This document shows, piece by piece, positions 6,553 to 7,144 of a DNA stretch of 7,144 nt. The position numbers and the translations under genes were made by a program. A model generated the notes under the pieces. That model was given only the letters and a program-made list of their open reading frames with translations, did not search any database and had not been told where the DNA came from. The first letter of the stretch is position 1. Every line of letters begins with the position of its first letter. Source of the DNA: Ilumatobacteraceae bacterium (GTDB lineage: Bacteria; Actinomycetota; Acidimicrobiia; Acidimicrobiales; Ilumatobacteraceae). The stretch spans positions 1 through 7,144 of the forward strand of contig JAENVT010000142.1 of assembly GCA_016650435.1 (NCBI GenBank). The letters are read 5' to 3'.

Positions 6553-7144
6553 GTTGACGCGCTTGGAGCGGTCCGAGCGGGGAACCAGGCCCTGAACTCG
6601 GCGCCGGACTCAACCGCAACGACAACGATCGAGCCGCCGAGCGCGGACATGATCGATCGGGCGATCGCCAAGCCAAGCCCGCTGCCGCCGATGTCGAGCG
6701 AGCGTGCTTCGTCGAGCCTCATGAACGGTTCGAAGATTCGTTCGCGATCATCTGCCGGAATCGGTGGTCCGTCGTTGGCGACGGACATGGTCACCCCGTG
6801 TGGATCACTCAGTTGATCACTCACCACCTCGACCCGAATCGTGCTAGCTGCGTGTCGCTCGGCATTGTCGAAAAGGTTGCGCACGACGCGCACTATTGCG
6901 TCGGGGTCGGCGGCTATCTGTGCTCGAGACAACATCGTCTGGTAGCCAATGCCACGGTCCGGTCTGCGCAGGGCGACCTCGGCGGCGACGAGTTCGGACA
7001 GTTCGATCGGAACTGCTGCCGAAGCCTGCATCGAACGCGAGCGAGTGAGGATGCGCAGATCGCGTGTGAGATCTTCGAGCCTGGCGATCTCGATCAACGA
7101 GTCCTCGGCAACCTTTGTCCACTCCGCCCGGTTGGGATAGGCCA
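6549..7144 (-). CDS. Sensor histidine kinase, C-terminal part (N-terminus beyond right edge)
   Basis: The frame is open from the right edge to the TGA at 6551-6549, giving 197 residues. The first visible residues (about 7-37, EWTKVAEDS...ARLEDLTRDLRILTR) form the second helix of a HisKA dimerisation domain. The phosphorylated histidine and any sensor or membrane segments must lie upstream. The HATPase domain follows: N box NLFDNAERHA (89-98), G1 box NDGPPIP (123-129), F box RIFEPFMRLDEAR, and G2 box GGSGLGLA (152-159). The G1 box has ND where the textbook form has DN, a variant I believe is not rare in actinobacterial kinases. It would phosphorylate a response regulator not in this window, probably encoded just upstream. 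It forms an overlapping pair with the antiporter gene. In-frame TTG or GTG codons inside are not real starts because the HisKA helix continues through them. Confidence 0.92.
   Translation of the reverse strand, partial: AYPNRAEWTKVAEDSLIEIARLEDLTRDLRILTRSRSMQASAAVPIELSELVAAEVALRRPDRGIGYQTMLSRAQIAADPDAIVRVVRNLFDNAERHAASTIRVEVVSDQLSDPHGVTMSVANDGPPIPADDRERIFEPFMRLDEARSLDIGGSGLGLAIARSIMSALGGSIVVVAVESGAEFRAWFPARTAPSAST

Noticed and set aside
5516..6595. A 359-codon open frame on the plus strand
   Set aside because: It is antisense to the antiporter gene. The product is rich in Ser, Thr, Arg, Ala and Pro with no recognisable domain.

Overview
The window is a gene-dense, GC-rich (by eye about 63%) stretch of bacterial chromosome. 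Six protein-coding genes fill almost all of it, two of them cut by the window edges. The likely source is an actinobacterium. The clues are a PPOX-fold protein of the F420-type group, an HtrA protease with the actinobacterial layout (long hydrophilic N-terminus, one membrane anchor, Ser/Thr-rich linker), many GTG starts and tight start/stop overlaps. The moderate GC would fit the Acidimicrobiia better than Streptomyces or Mycobacterium, but that is a guess. I see no tRNA, rRNA, insertion sequence, integrase, CRISPR array or phage gene, and no shift in composition that would suggest transfer.

Left third (1-2174, minus strand): an orphan thiamine-diphosphate enzyme of the acetolactate synthase/decarboxylase superfamily. 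It is followed after about 77 bases by a PPOX-fold flavin/F420-type protein that runs off the left edge. The second gene has a good -10 element of its own, so the two may be only partly co-transcribed.

Middle (2306-4089, plus strand): a two-gene ABC exporter, an ATPase and a six-helix ABC-2 permease joined by an ATGA overlap. It diverges from the thiamine-diphosphate gene across a 131-base promoter region.

Right half (4090-7144): a membrane-anchored HtrA/PepD-type serine protease with one PDZ domain reads rightwards. It meets, tail to tail with three bases between stop codons, a minus-strand operon made of a sensor histidine kinase (N-terminus beyond the right edge) and a CPA2-type cation:proton antiporter joined by a GTGA overlap. 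The protease promoter region carries GCTTCAG repeated with a 10-base period, the usual layout of an OmpR/PhoB-family response-regulator site. I therefore read the right half as a possible envelope-stress or ion-stress module: kinase, antiporter and surface protease. The link between the kinase and this site is inference. I did not find a system that is clearly new; the kinase-antiporter coupling and the protease operator are the most interesting points.
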